From NCBI RefSeq assembly GCF_000258175.1, contig NZ_JH636049.1, forward strand, positions 1,584,982-1,648,981: a DNA stretch of 64,000 nt, read 5' to 3'. The notes beneath the pieces are model-generated. The model did not search any database, was not told where the DNA came from, and was given only the letters and a program-made list of their open reading frames with translations. The stretch is from Saccharomonospora xinjiangensis XJ-54. Lineage in GTDB: Bacteria; Actinomycetota; Actinomycetes; Mycobacteriales; Pseudonocardiaceae. This document shows positions 46,126-56,248 of this stretch, one piece after another (the stretch's first letter is position 1; each line of letters begins with the position of its first letter). Both the position numbers and the translations under genes were made by a program.

Positions 46126-46238
46126 GTGTCCGCAGCCTACGTACGAGTGTTGGCACCGCACGCTGCCAACACTCGGACAAGAAGTGCGGACACAAGTGCA
46201 CAAGGTGCCAACACCCGTACAAGAAGTGCGGACACGCC
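46126..46238. repeat. 21-bp repeat array 3
   Basis: GTGTCCGCAGCC, GTGTTGGCACCG, then in the other orientation AACACTCGGACAAGAAGTGCG, GACACAAGTGCAC, AACACCCGTACAAG and GACACGCCC recur every 21 bp. GTGCGGACAC and GTGCCAACAC half-units alternate. Same family as arrays 1 and 2. Fills the gap from the DnaA-like cluster to the M20 gene stop (46243). Confidence 0.85.
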
Positions 46239-46242
46239 CGGG

Positions 46243-47520
46243 TCAGGACGCCAGCGCCGCCAGAGCCGTGTGGACCAGCACGCGGATGCCCGTGAGCAGG
46301 GCGCGTTCGTCGGCCTCGAACGTCGGCTGGTGCAGGTCGCGCATCTGGCCCTCACCCGACCAGACGCCGAGCCGCGCGAACGCACCGGGCACGTGCTCCA
46401 GGTACCAGCCGAAGTCCTCGCCTCCCGACGACTGCTCCGTGTTCGCCAGCGCGTCGGCGCCGAGCGCCGCCTCGACACCCGCCCGCAGCAGCGTCGTGCT
46501 CTCCTCCTCGTTCACCACCGGTGGCACGCCACGCCGGTAGTTCAGCTCGTAGCCCACCCCGGTCGGCGCGAGAAGCGCCCTCACCGACGACTCGACGAGC
46601 GGCTCCAGCATCGTCCACGTCTCGTGGTCCGCGGTGCGGAGCGTGCCTCGCAGCGTCCCCTCCTGCGGCACGGCGTTGGCAGCCTCGCCCGCATGCACGG
46701 CGCCCCACACCAGCACGGTGCCCGACCTGGGGTCCACCCTGCGAGACAACACGGCGGGCAGCGCCGTGATGACGGTGCCGAGCCCGTGCACGAGATCGGC
46801 AGTGAGGTGCGGACGGGAGGTGTGACCACCCGGCGACGTGAGCCTGAGTTCGACCAGGTCGGCCGCGGACGTCAGCGGCCCGACCCTCGTGCCGATCTTG
46901 CCGACGGGAAGCCGGGGGTCGCAGTGGAGGCCGAAGATCCGTTCCACGCCGTCGAGCGCACCCGCCTCGATCGCGTCGAGCGCACCACCCGGCATCACCT
47001 CCTCGGCAGGCTGGAAGATCAGCCGAACCCTGCCGGGAAGTTCCGCGGCGGTCGCGAGCGCGAGCCCTGCGCCGAGCAACACCGTGGTGTGCACGTCGTG
47101 ACCGCAGGCGTGCGCCACGCCGTCCACCGTCGAGGCGAAGGGCAGCCCGGTCGCCTCGGTCAGCGGCAGGGCGTCCAGGTCGGCGCGCAGTGCCACACAC
47201 CGTGGCCCTGTCCCGACGTCGCACACGACGCCCGTGCCGCCGGGGAGCACCGTGGGCCGCAGTCCCGCCGAGGTGAGCAGCCGGGTGACCAACTCCGTGG
47301 TTCCGTACTCGCGGCGGGCGAGTTCGGGATGGGCATGGATGTGCCTGCGCCACGACACCACGTCCGTCGCGCGATCGGCCAGCCACGCATCGAGCCAGCC
47401 GGGGCCACGTCCCTGTCCCACATCCCCGATGGTGGCCGCACCCGAGGCGGCAAGCAGGGCTTCCACCGACGCGGGGTCGGATTCGCCCGGCAGTTCGGGT
47501 CGCGAGTCGAGAACGGTCAC
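46243..47520 (-). CDS. M20 family amidohydrolase (AmiA/AmiB-like)
   Basis: About 425 residues. Metal-dependent M20D fold: HIHAHPEL, ADLDALP, ACGHDVHTTVLLG (metal-binding His/Asp), FQPAEEVMPGGA (catalytic Glu pair), and GGEDFGWYL near the end. These hydrolyse N-acyl or N-acetyl amino acids or diaminopimelate derivatives. GTG start at 47520 with CGGAGG 7 nt before it. Homologues amiA1/amiB1 sit at the same place in M. tuberculosis (Rv3305c-Rv3306c); here one copy. Upstream (47521-47726) is a relatively AT-rich 206 bp, probably its promoter. Confidence 0.9.
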   Translation of the reverse strand: MTVLDSRPELPGESDPASVEALLAASGAATIGDVGQGRGPGWLDAWLADRATDVVSWRRHIHAHPELARREYGTTELVTRLLTSAGLRPTVLPGGTGVVCDVGTGPRCVALRADLDALPLTEATGLPFASTVDGVAHACGHDVHTTVLLGAGLALATAAELPGRVRLIFQPAEEVMPGGALDAIEAGALDGVERIFGLHCDPRLPVGKIGTRVGPLTSAADLVELRLTSPGGHTSRPHLTADLVHGLGTVITALPAVLSRRVDPRSGTVLVWGAVHAGEAANAVPQEGTLRGTLRTADHETWTMLEPLVESSVRALLAPTGVGYELNYRRGVPPVVNEEESTTLLRAGVEAALGADALANTEQSSGGEDFGWYLEHVPGAFARLGVWSGEGQMRDLHQPTFEADERALLTGIRVLVHTALAALAS

Positions 47521-47726
47521 GCCGCACCTCCGCACCCAACCAGCGCGGCGAAGTGACAGCAGTCACATACCTCTGTCGTCCGCTGGTAGTTCATAGCCGT
47601 ACGCATTTGCTCTCAGTTTGACACCAACCAGAGGATGCGTAACCCGGATGTCCTAATGAGGAGACAGAAGGTAGCCCGTTTGCGCTAAACGGTGACGGAC
47701 AGTTCGGTGCCGCTGTAGCCGGGAGG

Positions 47727-48083
47727 TCAGCCGCCCTTCGCTTTCTTGCTGCGGAGGTACCGGCCCCAGACGACGATGCCGAGCAACACCGCGGCGATCA
47801 CACCGACCACGATCTTGCTCCGGTTCTTCTCCGCCTCGGCCTCCGTCTGCGGATCGAGAGCGGGCCCCTCCCCGGACGACTCCGGCGATTCGGACGACTC
47901 CGACGACCCTGACGTGCCGCGGGATTCCTCCGGGTCCTGACGCGAATCGGAGTCCTGAGCCAGCGCGTGAGCGGGCGCCGGGATGTCGAGGGTTGCCCGA
48001 GCCTCGGGCACCAGGCCGGTGGCGGACGTCACGAGGACGACGGCGAGCACACTCAGCACAACCGTGAGAACACGCACGCTCAC
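47727..48083 (-). CDS. Small hypothetical membrane protein with signal peptide
   Basis: 118 residues: an N-terminal signal/TM (about 4-30), a Ser/Glu-rich exported stretch with repeated SSES and SPESS (low complexity), and a C-terminal TM (about 88-108) followed by a Lys-rich end (RYLRSKKAKGG). No family recognised. Probably anchored at both ends with a loop outside. GTG start at 48083, 27 bp downstream of the meaB stop. Confidence 0.65.
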   Translation of the reverse strand: MSVRVLTVVLSVLAVVLVTSATGLVPEARATLDIPAPAHALAQDSDSRQDPEESRGTSGSSESSESPESSGEGPALDPQTEAEAEKNRSKIVVGVIAAVLLGIVVWGRYLRSKKAKGG

Positions 48084-48109
48084 AGTCTGCCGTGTCCGGA
48101 CGCGCCGCG

Positions 48110-49111
48110 TCAGCCCCCACGCGGTGAGTCGGCACCGAACGCGCTGAGGATGCGTTCGGCGGCGAGGGTCGCTGTGCTGCGGCCCTCGCGGACGTCCCGC
48201 TCGACGTCATCGACGATCGCTCTCACGGCGGGGTGCCGCACGAGGCGATCCAGCAGCTGGTCGCGCACCATCGCCCAGGTCCAGTCCACCTGCTGGCGCT
48301 GACGCCTCGCCGTCAGCTCACCGGACTCGGTCAGGTGTGCCCTGTGCCGTTCGAGCTGCTGCCAGACGGTGTCGAGTCCCTTCCCCGTGAGACCGCTGCA
48401 CGTGAGCACGGGCGGCGTCCACGCCGCGTCGGGCCCGTAGATCATGCGCAACGCGCCGGAGAGTTCGCGTGCCGCGCGCCGCGCCTCCCTCTCGTGGTCG
48501 CCGTCGGCCTTGTTGACAGCGATGACGTCGGCGAGTTCGAGGACGCCCTTCTTGATGCCCTGCAACTGGTCGCCCGTGCGAGCCAGCGTGAGGAAAAGGA
48601 AGGAATCGACCATGCCCGCGACGGTGACCTCCGACTGCCCGACACCCACGGTCTCGACCAGCACGACGTCGTAGCCCGCGGCCTCCATGAGCACGATGGT
48701 CTCGCGCGTGGCTCTCGCGACACCGCCGAGCGTGCCGGAGGTCGGCGACGGTCTGATGAACGCCGCCGGGTCAACGGCCAGCCGGGCCATGCGTGTCTTG
48801 TCGCCGAGAATGCTGCCGCCGGTGCGAGTGGAGGAGGGATCGACGGCCAGCACGGCGACCCGGTGGCCCGCCGAGGTGAGCTGGGTGCCGAGCTGGTCGA
48901 TGAACGTCGATTTGCCGACACCGGGCACGCCCGTGATGCCGACCCTCACCGCACCGCCCGCGTGCGGAAGCAACTCGACCAGAAGCTGTTGCGCGCGTTC
49001 GCGGTGGTCGGCGCGCTGCGACTCGACCAGGGTGATCGCCCTGGCCAGAATGCCGCGATCGCCGTCGAGGACGCCCTTGGCGTACGCGGAGACGTCGAGG
49101 ATGCGTGCCAT
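48110..49111 (-). CDS. meaB: Methylmalonyl-CoA mutase-associated GTPase MeaB
   Basis: 333 residues, G3E family: [12 protein letters not shown] (Walker A), [14 protein letters not shown], and [10 protein letters not shown] (Walker B). MeaB loads and protects the cobalamin cofactor of methylmalonyl-CoA mutase. ATG at 49109-49111, 2 bp from the mutB stop. Third gene of the mutA-mutB-meaB operon. Confidence 0.95.
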   Translation of the reverse strand: MARILDVSAYAKGVLDGDRGILARAITLVESQRADHRERAQQLLVELLPHAGGAVRVGITGVPGVGKSTFIDQLGTQLTSAGHRVAVLAVDPSSTRTGGSILGDKTRMARLAVDPAAFIRPSPTSGTLGGVARATRETIVLMEAAGYDVVLVETVGVGQSEVTVAGMVDSFLFLTLARTGDQLQGIKKGVLELADVIAVNKADGDHEREARRAARELSGALRMIYGPDAAWTPPVLTCSGLTGKGLDTVWQQLERHRAHLTESGELTARRQRQQVDWTWAMVRDQLLDRLVRHPAVRAIVDDVERDVREGRSTATLAAERILSAFGADSPRGG

Positions 49112-49113
49112 GC

Positions 49114-51294
49114 CTACGTCTGCCGCGCCTCGAGCTCGTCGAGCAGGGTGATCGCGGAATCGGCGATCACCGTGCCAGGGCCGAAGATCGCGGCGGCGCC
49201 CGCGGCCCTGAGCTCGTCGTAGTCCTGTGGCGGGATGACACCACCGCATACGATCATGATGTCGTCGCGGCCGAGTTCCTCCAGTTCCTCGCGGAGAGCG
49301 GGAACGAGCGAGAGGTGCCCTGCCGCCAGCGACGAGACACCGACGATGTGCACGTCGGCCTCGACGGCCTGCCGTGCGACCTCGGCGGGTGTGGAGAACA
49401 GGGGCCCGACATCGACGTCGAAGCCGAGGTCGGCGAACGCCGACGCGATCACTTTCTGGCCTCTGTCGTGCCCGTCCTGTCCCATCTTGGCCACGAGGAT
49501 GCGCGGCCTTCGTCCCTCGGTCTCGGCGAACGCCTCGACCCGCTGCCGCGCCGCCTCGACACCGGCCGACCTGCCCGCTTCCTCCCGGTACACCCCGGAG
49601 ATGGTACGGATCTGGCCCGAGTGCCTGCCCCAGATCTTCTCCAGCGCCTCGGAGATCTCGCCGACCGTGGCCTTGGCCCTCGCGGCGTCGATGGCGAGTT
49701 CGAGCAGGTTGCCGTCACCCTCGGCGCCCGAGGTGAGCCTGCGCAGTGCGTCCTGGGTCGCGGCCTCGTCGCGCTCGGCGCGGAGCCTGCGCAGCTTGTC
49801 GAGTTGCTGCGCCCGCACCCCCGCGTTGTCGATCTTGAGGACGTCGAGTTCGGTGTCGTCCTCCGCGCCGACGCGGTACTTGTTGACACCGATGACCGGT
49901 TGCCGCCCCGAATCGATCCGGGCCTGAGTCCGTGCGGCGGCTTCCTCGATGCGGAGCTTGGGGATTCCCGCGTCGATGGCCCTCGCCATACCTCCCGCGG
50001 CCTCGACCTCCTCGATGTGTGCCCAGGCTCTGCGGGCCAGCTCGTAGGTCAGCCGCTCGACGTACGCGCTGCCGCCCCATGGGTCGATGACCCTCGTTGT
50101 TCCCGACTCCTGCTGCAACAGCAGCTGCGTGTTGCGCGCGATCCTGGCGCTGGTGTCGGTGGGCAGCGCCAGCGCCTCGTCGAGTGCGTTGGTGTGCAGC
50201 GACTGCGTGTGTCCCTGCGTTGCCGCCATCGCCTCGACACAGGTGCGGACCACGTTGTTGTAGACGTCCTGCGCCGTCAGCGACCACCCCGAGGTCTGGC
50301 AGTGCGTGCGCAGGCTCAGCGATTTGCTGTTGGCGGGTTCGAACCGCTTCACGAGCTTCGCCCACAGCAGGCGCGCGGCGCGCAGCTTCGCGACCTCCAT
50401 GAAGAAGTTCATGCCGATCGCCCAGAAAAACGACAGCCGGGGCGCGAACGCGTCGATGTCGAGCCCCGCGTCGAGGCCCGCCCTGATGTACTCCACCCCG
50501 TCGGCCAGCGTGTACGCGAGTTCGAGGTCGGCCGTGGCCCCGGCCTCCTGCATGTGGTAACCGGAGATCGAGATGGAGTTGAACTTCGGCATGTTCCGCG
50601 AGGTGAACGCGAAGATGTCGGAGATGATCCGCATCGAAGGCTGCGGAGGGTAGATGTAGGTGTTGCGGACCATGAACTCCTTGAGGATGTCGTTCTGGAT
50701 GGTCCCCGCGAGCTGCTCGGGCCGCACACCCTGCTCCTCCGCCGCCACCACGTACAGCGCGAGGACGGGCAGCACGGCGCCGTTCATCGTCATCGACACG
50801 CTCATGCGGTCGAGCGGGATGCCGTCGAACAACTGCCGCATGTCGTAGATCGAGTCGATAGCCACCCCGGCCATCCCCACATCGCCGGACACCCTCGGGT
50901 GATCGGAGTCGTAGCCGCGGTGGGTGGCGAGGTCGAACGCCACCGAGAGGCCCTTCTGCCCCGCGGCGAGATTGCGCCGGTAGAAGGCGTTGGACTCCTC
51001 GGCCGTGGAGAAGCCCGCGTACTGGCGGATCGTCCACGGCTGCGTCGTGTACATCGTCGGGTACGGACCCCGCAGGAACGGCGCGATCCCCGGATAGGTG
51101 CGAAGGAAGTCAACGCCGGTGAGGTCCTCGGCGGTGTAGAGCGGCTTGACGCCGATGCCCTCGGGGGTCTCCCAGGTGAGCGCGTCGAGATCCTTACCGG
51201 TGGACGCGGCGACGGCCTCGGTCCACGCCTGCCTGTCCGCGCCTGCCTCGGGGCCCGGCCCGAGTTCGATGCCGCTGAAGTCGGGGATGGTCAT
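49114..51294 (-). CDS. mutB: Methylmalonyl-CoA mutase large (alpha) subunit
   Basis: Isomerises methylmalonyl-CoA to succinyl-CoA with adenosylcobalamin. 726 residues: TIM barrel with [52 protein letters not shown]-terminal B12 domain with the DGHDRGQKV (D-x-H-x-x-G) cobalt-ligand His at about 608. ATG at 51292-51294 overlaps the mutA stop (ATGA). Downstream of mutA in the same operon. Confidence 0.96.
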   Translation of the reverse strand: MTIPDFSGIELGPGPEAGADRQAWTEAVAASTGKDLDALTWETPEGIGVKPLYTAEDLTGVDFLRTYPGIAPFLRGPYPTMYTTQPWTIRQYAGFSTAEESNAFYRRNLAAGQKGLSVAFDLATHRGYDSDHPRVSGDVGMAGVAIDSIYDMRQLFDGIPLDRMSVSMTMNGAVLPVLALYVVAAEEQGVRPEQLAGTIQNDILKEFMVRNTYIYPPQPSMRIISDIFAFTSRNMPKFNSISISGYHMQEAGATADLELAYTLADGVEYIRAGLDAGLDIDAFAPRLSFFWAIGMNFFMEVAKLRAARLLWAKLVKRFEPANSKSLSLRTHCQTSGWSLTAQDVYNNVVRTCVEAMAATQGHTQSLHTNALDEALALPTDTSARIARNTQLLLQQESGTTRVIDPWGGSAYVERLTYELARRAWAHIEEVEAAGGMARAIDAGIPKLRIEEAAARTQARIDSGRQPVIGVNKYRVGAEDDTELDVLKIDNAGVRAQQLDKLRRLRAERDEAATQDALRRLTSGAEGDGNLLELAIDAARAKATVGEISEALEKIWGRHSGQIRTISGVYREEAGRSAGVEAARQRVEAFAETEGRRPRILVAKMGQDGHDRGQKVIASAFADLGFDVDVGPLFSTPAEVARQAVEADVHIVGVSSLAAGHLSLVPALREELEELGRDDIMIVCGGVIPPQDYDELRAAGAAAIFGPGTVIADSAITLLDELEARQT

Positions 51295-53132
51295 GGCGCG
51301 ACTCCCAGTGTGTCGAGGGTGCCGGTGAGGACGGCGAGCGCATCGCAGCCCCGGTGGATGTAGCCGTCGATACCGGTGCTGCCGGAGGGTTTGCCCGCGA
51401 GCAGCACGGTGGCGGCTCCTGCCTTTCTCAGCGCGTCCGCGACCTCGGCGGCACGCTCCGCGTAGGCGGCGTCGGTGCCGCACACGCAGGCCACCGGCGT
51501 GTCACTGCCGGAGAACGCCGCCACGAGGTCGGCCGTGGCAGGGTCTCCGAGCCCGGGGTTCACCGGTTCGATACCGCCCGCGAGGAACAGGTTGGCCGCG
51601 AACGTGGCCCTCGCGGTGTGTTCCGCCAGCGGGCCGAGCGTGGCGAGGAAGACCTTCGGCCTGCTGCCGTGCCGGGCGAGATGCGCATCGGAGCGGTCGC
51701 GCAACCGCTCGTACTCCTGCGCGTAACGCACCTTCGGCAGGCCACCCCGCGGCGCCGACGGCCGGGGCTCGCGGTCGAACTTCTTCTCCTCGAGCAGTGG
51801 GAACTCGCTGACTCCGGTGATCGGGTCGCGGCGGGTGGCGATGCGCCTCGACCGCGCCTGCCACGTTGACGCGATGCGGTCGGCGAGCGCGCCCGAGGCG
51901 AGGTCTGCCTCGATGCCACCCGCCTTCTCGATCGTGGTGAACGCGTCCCACGCCGCGCGGGCGAGGGCGTCGGTGTGGTTCTCGACGTACCACGATCCGC
52001 CCGCCGGATCGATCACTGCGGCGAGTTTGCTTTCCTCGAGCAGGATCGCCTGCGTGTTGCGGGCGAGACGCCGCGAGAACCGATCGGGACGTCCGATGGC
52101 GTGGTCGAACGGCAGCACGGTCACCGCATCCGCTCCTCCGATGCCTGCCGCGAAGCAGGCGACGGTGGTGCGCAGCAGGTTCACGGCGGGGTCGCGGCGC
52201 GTCAGCATGGCGGGGGAGGTGACCGCGTGCTGGCGCACGGCGGCCGACCGCGCTCCACACACCTCCGCGATCCGCGCCAGCACCCTGCGCGCGGCCCGGA
52301 ATTTGGCGATGGTGCCGAACTGGTCGGTGGTGGCCGCCAGCCTGCATTCGATCCGCGCTGCGGCCCCGGCCACGTCGAGCCCCGCCTCGGTCAGCGCGCG
52401 AAGGTAGGCCACGACCGTGGCGGCCACCGCGCCGAGCTCCTGCGCGTCCGACGCGCCGGCCTCGTGGTAGGGCAGGCCGTCTGCCACGAACGCTGACAGC
52501 TTCGGGTAGCGGCCAGCGAGCCGGGCCGCCATGGCCGCGGCAGCGGCGACGTCGGGTTCGGTGCCGGTGCGGGCCCGCACTCCGATCGGGTCGGCACCGA
52601 GGTTGCCCGACACCTCCGTGTCCGGCACTCCCCGCTCCGCGTGCAGCGCGAGCAGGGCGTCCGCCGCCCGCTCGTACTCCTCACCCGCGTCGAGGACGAC
52701 CGGCGCGAGATCGAGCCGCACATCCCGCAACGCGTCGGGCAGCGCCGAGACCGGAACACCGCCCTCGCCCACCCGCAGCCAGAGGGAGGTCACACCGCCT
52801 TCGAGGTCCGTGAGCACGTCCTCATTGGTGGCGGCGGGGTCCGCGCCGTCGTGGTGGGCACGTACGTCCCACCCCGCGAGCACGTGGCCGTCAGGACGGG
52901 AGCCCCGGACGAACGGGGGCGAGCCGGGGAATCCGGCGGGCGGAGCCGGTTCGTCAGCCGTGTAGAGAGGCAGGATCGGGATGCCGTCGTCGGTGGTGGT
53001 CACCAGCCGTTCAGGGCTGGACCCTGCGCGTTCGAGTACCTTCCCGACCAGGCGTTCCCACTCCTGCCTCGTCGGTGCCGCGAACTCGGCCGCCAGCGCC
53101 AGTTCACCCGCGAACTCAGCCCCCTTGCTCAT
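51291..53132 (-). CDS. mutA: Methylmalonyl-CoA mutase small (beta) subunit
   Basis: 613 residues, homologous to MutB but with the B12-binding D-x-H-x-x-G absent ([17 protein letters not shown] at the expected place), as in all MutA. Barrel pieces [15 protein letters not shown] and [13 protein letters not shown] show the family. Start ATG at 53130-53132; a longer frame to 53225 lacks family sequence. First gene of the operon; divergent from the Ser/Thr kinase gene, 121 bp between. Confidence 0.94.
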   Translation of the reverse strand: MSKGAEFAGELALAAEFAAPTRQEWERLVGKVLERAGSSPERLVTTTDDGIPILPLYTADEPAPPAGFPGSPPFVRGSRPDGHVLAGWDVRAHHDGADPAATNEDVLTDLEGGVTSLWLRVGEGGVPVSALPDALRDVRLDLAPVVLDAGEEYERAADALLALHAERGVPDTEVSGNLGADPIGVRARTGTEPDVAAAAAMAARLAGRYPKLSAFVADGLPYHEAGASDAQELGAVAATVVAYLRALTEAGLDVAGAAARIECRLAATTDQFGTIAKFRAARRVLARIAEVCGARSAAVRQHAVTSPAMLTRRDPAVNLLRTTVACFAAGIGGADAVTVLPFDHAIGRPDRFSRRLARNTQAILLEESKLAAVIDPAGGSWYVENHTDALARAAWDAFTTIEKAGGIEADLASGALADRIASTWQARSRRIATRRDPITGVSEFPLLEEKKFDREPRPSAPRGGLPKVRYAQEYERLRDRSDAHLARHGSRPKVFLATLGPLAEHTARATFAANLFLAGGIEPVNPGLGDPATADLVAAFSGSDTPVACVCGTDAAYAERAAEVADALRKAGAATVLLAGKPSGSTGIDGYIHRGCDALAVLTGTLDTLGVAP

Positions 53133-53253
53133 AGCGAACCATCCTAGGAGCTGGGCTTTCGACCCAGGGTGTGAGGCTGATCTCGGCCCCATCCCGCCCT
53201 GGATCTCGCGCGGAGCAGGCCGCACCGCGCCGGTCGTCGGCCATGGAACGACA

Positions 53254-54516
53254 ATGGAGCGCGTGTCCGCTCCGACTGACGACCGACGACTCGTGGCAGG
53301 CCGCTACCGGCTGCGATCCGTGCTCGGCTCAGGGTCCATGGGCACCGTGTGGTCGGCCTACGACGAATTCCTTCACCGCTCCGTCGCGGTGAAGGAGGTC
53401 CGCATGCCACACGGGGTTCCGCCTGCCAGGGTCACCGAACTCAGGGAACGCACCCTGCGCGAGGCGAGAGCGATCGCCGTGCTCTCCCATCCCAACGTGG
53501 TGATCCTTCACGACGTCGTGCTGGAGAACGACGACCCCTACGTCGTCATGGAGTTGCTGCTGTCGAAAAGCGTCGCCGAGCTGCTCCGCCAGGTCAGGAG
53601 GCTCACGGTCGCCCAGGCCGCGGCGGTCGGGGAATCCGTGGCCGCCGCGCTGGAGGCGGCTCACGCCGCGGGCATCACCCACCGCGACGTCAAGCCGGGC
53701 AACGTGCTTGTCTCCGACGACGGGCGTGTGAAGCTCACCGACTTCGGCATCGCGCGCAACGTCTCCGAGGCCACGATGACGCACACGGGGATGATGCTGG
53801 GTTCCCCCGCGTTCATCGCGCCCGAGGTCGCCACCGGCGGCCCCGTCACCTACACCGCGGACCTGTGGGGACTGGGCACGACCCTGTTCGCCGCCACGGA
53901 GGGCCACCCGCCGTACGACGCGGACGGCGACCCGCTGGAGACCGTCGTCAGCGTCGTGCAGGGTGACGTGCCACGCCCATCGCCCGGCCCGCTGGCTCCG
54001 GTGATCCGTGGACTGATGGTGAAGAAGCCGTCGGAGCGCATGTCGCTGCCGGAGGTACGGCGCAGGCTCTACCCGTTGCTGGCACAGCCACGGCACACGC
54101 TGTTTCCGGCCGAGTTGTTCACCGAGAGCGAGACCGGCCGCGCAAGGCAGGAGGCCAGTGTCACCAGGGTGATCCCGCGCCTTCCCGCACCGGCGGGTGG
54201 ACGCGGCGGCGAGGACGACGAGGTGTCCGTGGGGGCAGGCGGCGCGCTGGCCGCTGACCCAGGTCCGTTGCCGTTCGCCGCCGACCGGCCCCCTGCCAGG
54301 TCGCCAGGCGGACACGTCAGCTCTTTGGCGGCGCGGGAACCCGCAGGCGCTGCCCCCGCGAAGGCGGGGTCCGGCATGAGGTTCGCTCCACAGCTGATCG
54401 CCGGTTTCGTGTCCACAATGTCCGAACGCAGAGGTGTCTTGCGCGCTGTGGCCACGGTGGTGTTCCTGCTCGCCGCCGGTCTCGGCTTCGCGCTCACCCG
54501 GATTCTGGCCGGTTGA
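53254..54516 (+). CDS. Membrane-anchored Ser/Thr protein kinase
   Basis: 420 residues: kinase domain with G-loop GSGSMGTV (25-32), Lys47 in VAVKEV, HRDVKPGN (143-150), DFG (163-165) and SPAFIAPEV (activation loop). Residues about 290-390 are a Pro/Ala/Gly linker; a single TM helix is at about 395-415, with only a few residues outside, so no PASTA sensor domain. ATG at 53254; GTG at 53263 is possible. Target unknown. Its 3' end overlaps the convergent MerR gene by 23 bp. Confidence 0.92.
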   Translation: MERVSAPTDDRRLVAGRYRLRSVLGSGSMGTVWSAYDEFLHRSVAVKEVRMPHGVPPARVTELRERTLREARAIAVLSHPNVVILHDVVLENDDPYVVMELLLSKSVAELLRQVRRLTVAQAAAVGESVAAALEAAHAAGITHRDVKPGNVLVSDDGRVKLTDFGIARNVSEATMTHTGMMLGSPAFIAPEVATGGPVTYTADLWGLGTTLFAATEGHPPYDADGDPLETVVSVVQGDVPRPSPGPLAPVIRGLMVKKPSERMSLPEVRRRLYPLLAQPRHTLFPAELFTESETGRARQEASVTRVIPRLPAPAGGRGGEDDEVSVGAGGALAADPGPLPFAADRPPARSPGGHVSSLAAREPAGAAPAKAGSGMRFAPQLIAGFVSTMSERRGVLRAVATVVFLLAAGLGFALTRILAG

Positions 54517-55153
54517 TCTCCTTGCCTCCCCCGAACAACCTCGCGGAGACGTCGGCGTGGGCCATCCTGCGCAGGGTGGCCAGCAAGGCGTCACCGATGA
54601 CGGTGCCGATCACCGCCGTCTCCACGGTCGCCTCCGGGTCCGGCAGCGCGGCGACGTGGCGGACGTCGGTCTCGGCGATTTGCTGCGCCGCGTCGGCGTA
54701 GTGGTCCAGCACTGAGGCGAACTCGGTGTGCCCCAATGCCCGCAAAGTCGCCAGCAGGCCGACCAACGACTCTGTCAGCGGGGAGCCGTCGGTACACGGC
54801 CACGCGCGTTCCTTCAGTAGTGCGTCAACCCGGGCCCTCGCCCACGCTTGTGCCTGCTCGTCTGCCATGGCAGTCCTGGCTGACGGCAGCCCGTGCTGCG
54901 TCACGCCGAGCACCGTGTGCATCGGCGTATCGGGCGAGTCGATGGCCGCAACGACGTCCTTGACTGCCGACACCGACAGCCCGCCGACATCGAGCAGTGC
55001 ACGAACGAGCCGCAGACGGCGGACGTGGCCCTCGTCGTATCGCGCCTGGTTGGGGCTCGTGCGCTCTCCCGGGTGCAGCAGCCCCTCGCGCAGGTAGTAC
55101 TTCACGGTCGCGACCGGAACGCCCGACTCTCTGCTGAGCTCGGCCATCCGCAT
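54494..55153 (-). CDS. MerR family transcriptional regulator
   Basis: 219 residues. N-terminal MerR HTH MRMAELSRESGVPVATVKYYLREGLL (pieces: SRESGVPVATVKYYLREG) with GERTSPNQARYD (wing), and a helical C-terminal domain of about 140 residues, longer than metal MerR proteins and without cysteines, so a drug or small-molecule sensor is likely. Divergent from a membrane protein gene, the likely target, 54-97 bp away. Confidence 0.9.
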   Translation of the reverse strand: MRMAELSRESGVPVATVKYYLREGLLHPGERTSPNQARYDEGHVRRLRLVRALLDVGGLSVSAVKDVVAAIDSPDTPMHTVLGVTQHGLPSARTAMADEQAQAWARARVDALLKERAWPCTDGSPLTESLVGLLATLRALGHTEFASVLDHYADAAQQIAETDVRHVAALPDPEATVETAVIGTVIGDALLATLRRMAHADVSARLFGGGKEINRPESG

Positions 55154-55187
55154 GTGGTGCCGCCCTTCCTGTGAACGTTCTCAGGAT

Positions 55188-55233
55188 GGATAGTCTAGCT
55201 TTCCACTATGGCGAGTGACGCTATCTACTATCC
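55188..55233. promoter_or_regulatory. Inverted repeat between merR-like gene and membrane gene
   Basis: GGATAGT (55188-55194) and ACTATCC (55227-55233) are perfect inverted arms 32 bp apart; a nearer ATAGT / ACTAT pair lies at 55190-55208. Plausible operator for the MerR-type regulator, covering the region before the preferred start at 55250. Confidence 0.4.
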
Positions 55234-55249
55234 GAAACTGGGTGGATTC

Positions 55250-56248
55250 ATGAAACTCGACGAGTACGGTTCCTGGCATCGGCCGATGCTCCTGTGTGCC
55301 GCCGTGATGGCGGTGATGACCGCCGTGTCCGCCGTCGGCCTCGCGGTGGACGACCGGCTCATCGCGGGCGCACCGGCGTGGCACAAGCCGTTCAAATTCG
55401 CCTTCTCCTTCGGCGTCTACGCGCTGAGCTGGGCGTGGCTGGTCTCCCTGCTGCGCACCCGCAAGCGCCTGGCCAATGCACTCTCAACCATCGTGGTCAC
55501 CGTCATCCTCGTCGAGTACGCGATCATCACGCTCCAGGTTGTCCGTGGGACGAGGAGCCACTTCAACGTCTCGACGCCGCTGGACAACACCCTGTACAGG
55601 ATCATGGGTATCTCGATCGCGGTGATGTGGACGGGCACACTGGCGCTGACCCTGTTCCTGCTGCGCACTCCGATCACCGATGCGGCGAGCCGCTGGGCCG
55701 TGCGGCTCGGGTCGGTGCTCTCGCTGGCCGGCCTGAGCCTCGGCGCGCTCATGTTGCTGCCCACGGCTGCCCAACGCGAGTCCATGAGCACCTCCGCCTT
55801 CGATGGCATCGTCGGCGCACACAGCGTCGGTGTCCCCGACGGAGGTCCCAGCATGCCCATCACCGGGTGGAGCACCACCGGCGGAGACCTGCGCATCCCC
55901 CACTTCGTCGGCATGCACGCGCTTCAACTGCTGCCCCTGATCGTCATGGCGCTCACCCTGCTCGCGCGGCGGTGGCCCCTGCTGCGCCAGGACACCGTGC
56001 GAGGGCGGCTGCTGATCGTGGCCGGACTCTCCTATGGCGGTGTGCTCGCGCTGGTCACCTGGCAGGCACTACGGGGGCAACCACTGCTCGCGCCGGACTC
56101 CGCCACACTGATCGCATCAGCCGTTCTGGTCTTCGCGACGGCTCTGGGCACAGGCTGGGCGCTGCGCAGCCCCTCCGTGCCAGTCGCGGCACCCGACGAC
56201 CACCGTGATGCCGCGCGCTTGCCCGTCCTCGATGGCGCGGGGCGGTGA
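55250..56248 (+). CDS. Multi-pass membrane protein of unknown function
   Basis: About 332 residues with about eight TM helices. Conserved-looking features: HKPFKFAFSFGVY (about 44-56), RGTRSHFNVSTPLD (about 103-116), and HFVGMHALQLLPL (about 220-232). No family recognised, though it looks membrane-embedded with several histidines in loops. ATG at 55250 follows GGGTGG; ATG at 55208 has no ribosome binding site and would lie on the inverted repeat. The next gene overlaps its stop (GTGA). Probably controlled by the divergent MerR protein. Confidence 0.7.
   Translation: MKLDEYGSWHRPMLLCAAVMAVMTAVSAVGLAVDDRLIAGAPAWHKPFKFAFSFGVYALSWAWLVSLLRTRKRLANALSTIVVTVILVEYAIITLQVVRGTRSHFNVSTPLDNTLYRIMGISIAVMWTGTLALTLFLLRTPITDAASRWAVRLGSVLSLAGLSLGALMLLPTAAQRESMSTSAFDGIVGAHSVGVPDGGPSMPITGWSTTGGDLRIPHFVGMHALQLLPLIVMALTLLARRWPLLRQDTVRGRLLIVAGLSYGGVLALVTWQALRGQPLLAPDSATLIASAVLVFATALGTGWALRSPSVPVAAPDDHRDAARLPVLDGAGR

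Noticed and set aside
47640..47690. Ten-codon ORF near 47655 (ATGAGGAGACAG start)
   Set aside because: Too short, no clear ribosome binding site and on the strand opposite to the likely promoter of the amidohydrolase.
49105..51363. 752-codon plus frame antisense to mutB
   Set aside because: MutB motifs on minus are unmistakable.
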